Shown here piece by piece: positions 4,992-5,403 of a DNA stretch of 5,403 nucleotides (positions are counted from its first letter, which is position 1; every line of letters starts with the position of its first letter). The translations under genes were made by a program, and so were the position numbers. Location: the NCBI GenBank assembly GCA_026985655.1, contig JALSQB010000234.1:1-5403 (forward strand), read 5' to 3'. The notes beneath the pieces are model-generated. The model did not search any database and had not been told where the DNA came from. It worked only from the letters and a program-made list of their open reading frames with translations. The stretch is from Campylobacteraceae bacterium (GTDB lineage: Bacteria > Campylobacterota > Campylobacteria > Campylobacterales > Sulfurovaceae).

Positions 4992-5403
4992 ATGAAAAAA
5001 TTCAATATATTAATGGTAACATCAGCAACGCTACTACTATCTTCTGGTTGTGTTAAACCTGCACCAGAGACAACTCAACCTATTTATAATCCAACGACAT
5101 CTGCAACACAAACGGTAGCAACACAGACAACATCAGGGATTTATGAAGAACCACAATCTGACATTTATGTGCCAGGTGGTACAACTGCTAATGCAACAGA
5201 TATTTACAATGGAACGCAAGTTGATCAAACGGTTATTACAACACCAGCTGTAAGCCAAACAGTTTATAGTAATGGGGGAACAAGTTATCCTGACCCTTAT
5301 GGTACGGCTTCTCAAACAACAACTTCAGCAACAAGTTATCCTGACCCTTATGGCACGGCTTCTCAAACAACAACTTCAGCAACAAGTTATCCTGACCCTT
5401 ATG
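4992..5403 (+). CDS. Repeat-rich Thr/Ser/Gln lipoprotein (5' part; runs off the window)
   Basis: The frame is open for 137 codons to the right edge without a stop. It begins with a signal peptide (MKK, then a hydrophobic stretch to residue 18) and a lipobox-like L16-S-S-G-C20; Ser at -3 is tolerated but not ideal. The mature part has no predicted fold: it is rich in Thr, Ser, Gln, Ala and Pro, with an Ile/Val-Tyr pair recurring at 31-32, 50-51, 58-59, 71-72 and 91-92. From residue 97 it becomes a 17-residue tandem repeat, TSYPDPYGTASQTTTSA. Such a segment is most likely a flexible linker or stalk between the lipid anchor and a domain beyond the window. A LysM or other peptidoglycan-binding domain would be a reasonable guess but nothing here shows it. 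The gene has its own promoter and ribosome site. Confidence 0.8.
   Translation, partial: MKKFNILMVTSATLLLSSGCVKPAPETTQPIYNPTTSATQTVATQTTSGIYEEPQSDIYVPGGTTANATDIYNGTQVDQTVITTPAVSQTVYSNGGTSYPDPYGTASQTTTSATSYPDPYGTASQTTTSATSYPDPY
5280..5403 (+). repeat. 51-bp in-frame tandem repeat (2 full copies and a third cut by the window edge)
   Basis: Unit 1 is 5280-5330, unit 2 is 5331-5381 and the start of unit 3 is 5382-5403. Units 1 and 2 differ at one base, T at 5303 against C at 5354, a silent Gly codon change. The visible 22 bases of unit 3 match both. The unit is 17 codons, so copy-number change keeps the reading frame. The near-identity at DNA level points to recent duplication by slippage or recombination. 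Confidence 0.95.

Noticed and set aside
5133..5315. Antisense open frame opposite the lipoprotein
   Set aside because: Its Cys- and Ile-rich translation mirrors the Thr/Ser/Gln repeats of the plus-strand gene, which has a promoter, ribosome site and signal peptide.
5280..5403. CRISPR array
   Set aside because: The units are contiguous with no unique spacers, are in frame with the lipoprotein and encode a clean 17-residue repeat.

Overview
The window looks like AT-rich chromosomal DNA from a bacterium of the Campylobacterota (Epsilonproteobacteria), perhaps a free-living Sulfurimonas-, Sulfurovum- or Arcobacter-like lineage. The support is the low-GC codon use, the AAGGA-type ribosome sites, TATAAT boxes with an extended TGn element and no clear -35 box, and the proximity of rpe to a dnaQ-like exonuclease gene, which I recall from Helicobacter and Campylobacter. 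The assignment is inference from gene content and style, not from a marker gene.

Layout. Bases 1-142 are an AT-rich, apparently divergent promoter region. A minus-strand extended -10 box, ribosome site and ATG suggest that a gene leaves the window to the left, and a plus-strand -10 box precedes the first rightward gene. Six tightly packed plus-strand genes follow (143-4909): a small c-type cytochrome lipoprotein, an LpxL-like acyltransferase, a MIO-type aromatic amino acid ammonia-lyase, ribulose-phosphate 3-epimerase (rpe), phosphoribosylanthranilate isomerase (trpF) and a DnaQ-family 3'-5' exonuclease. Spacings are 15 nt, a 1-nt overlap, 0 nt, 27 nt and a 17-nt overlap, which fits one transcript. 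After an 82-nt AT-rich gap with its own promoter, a lipoprotein gene starts at 4992 and runs off the right edge. Its end in the window is a nearly perfect 51-bp (17-residue) tandem repeat.

How the genes may work together. The acyltransferase and ammonia-lyase match in sequence style the pair found in aryl polyene and flexirubin pigment clusters. There the lyase makes the aryl starter acid and the acyltransferase is thought to help place the pigment in the outer membrane. Rpe feeds the pentose phosphate pathway, which supplies erythrose 4-phosphate for aromatic amino acids. TrpF acts in tryptophan synthesis. An aromatic metabolism theme is therefore possible, but co-location with the housekeeping genes rpe, trpF and dnaQ may be incidental. 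No ketosynthase, acyl carrier protein or other polyene gene is inside the window.

The points most worth a second look are: the pigment-type pair sitting in a housekeeping operon; an alanine where the acyltransferase family has its catalytic acid; a hybrid Phe-His selectivity pair in the lyase; a sharp codon-usage change within the lyase gene; a cytochrome with no methionine ligand; a winged-helix-like N-terminus on the exonuclease; and the repeat-rich lipoprotein.
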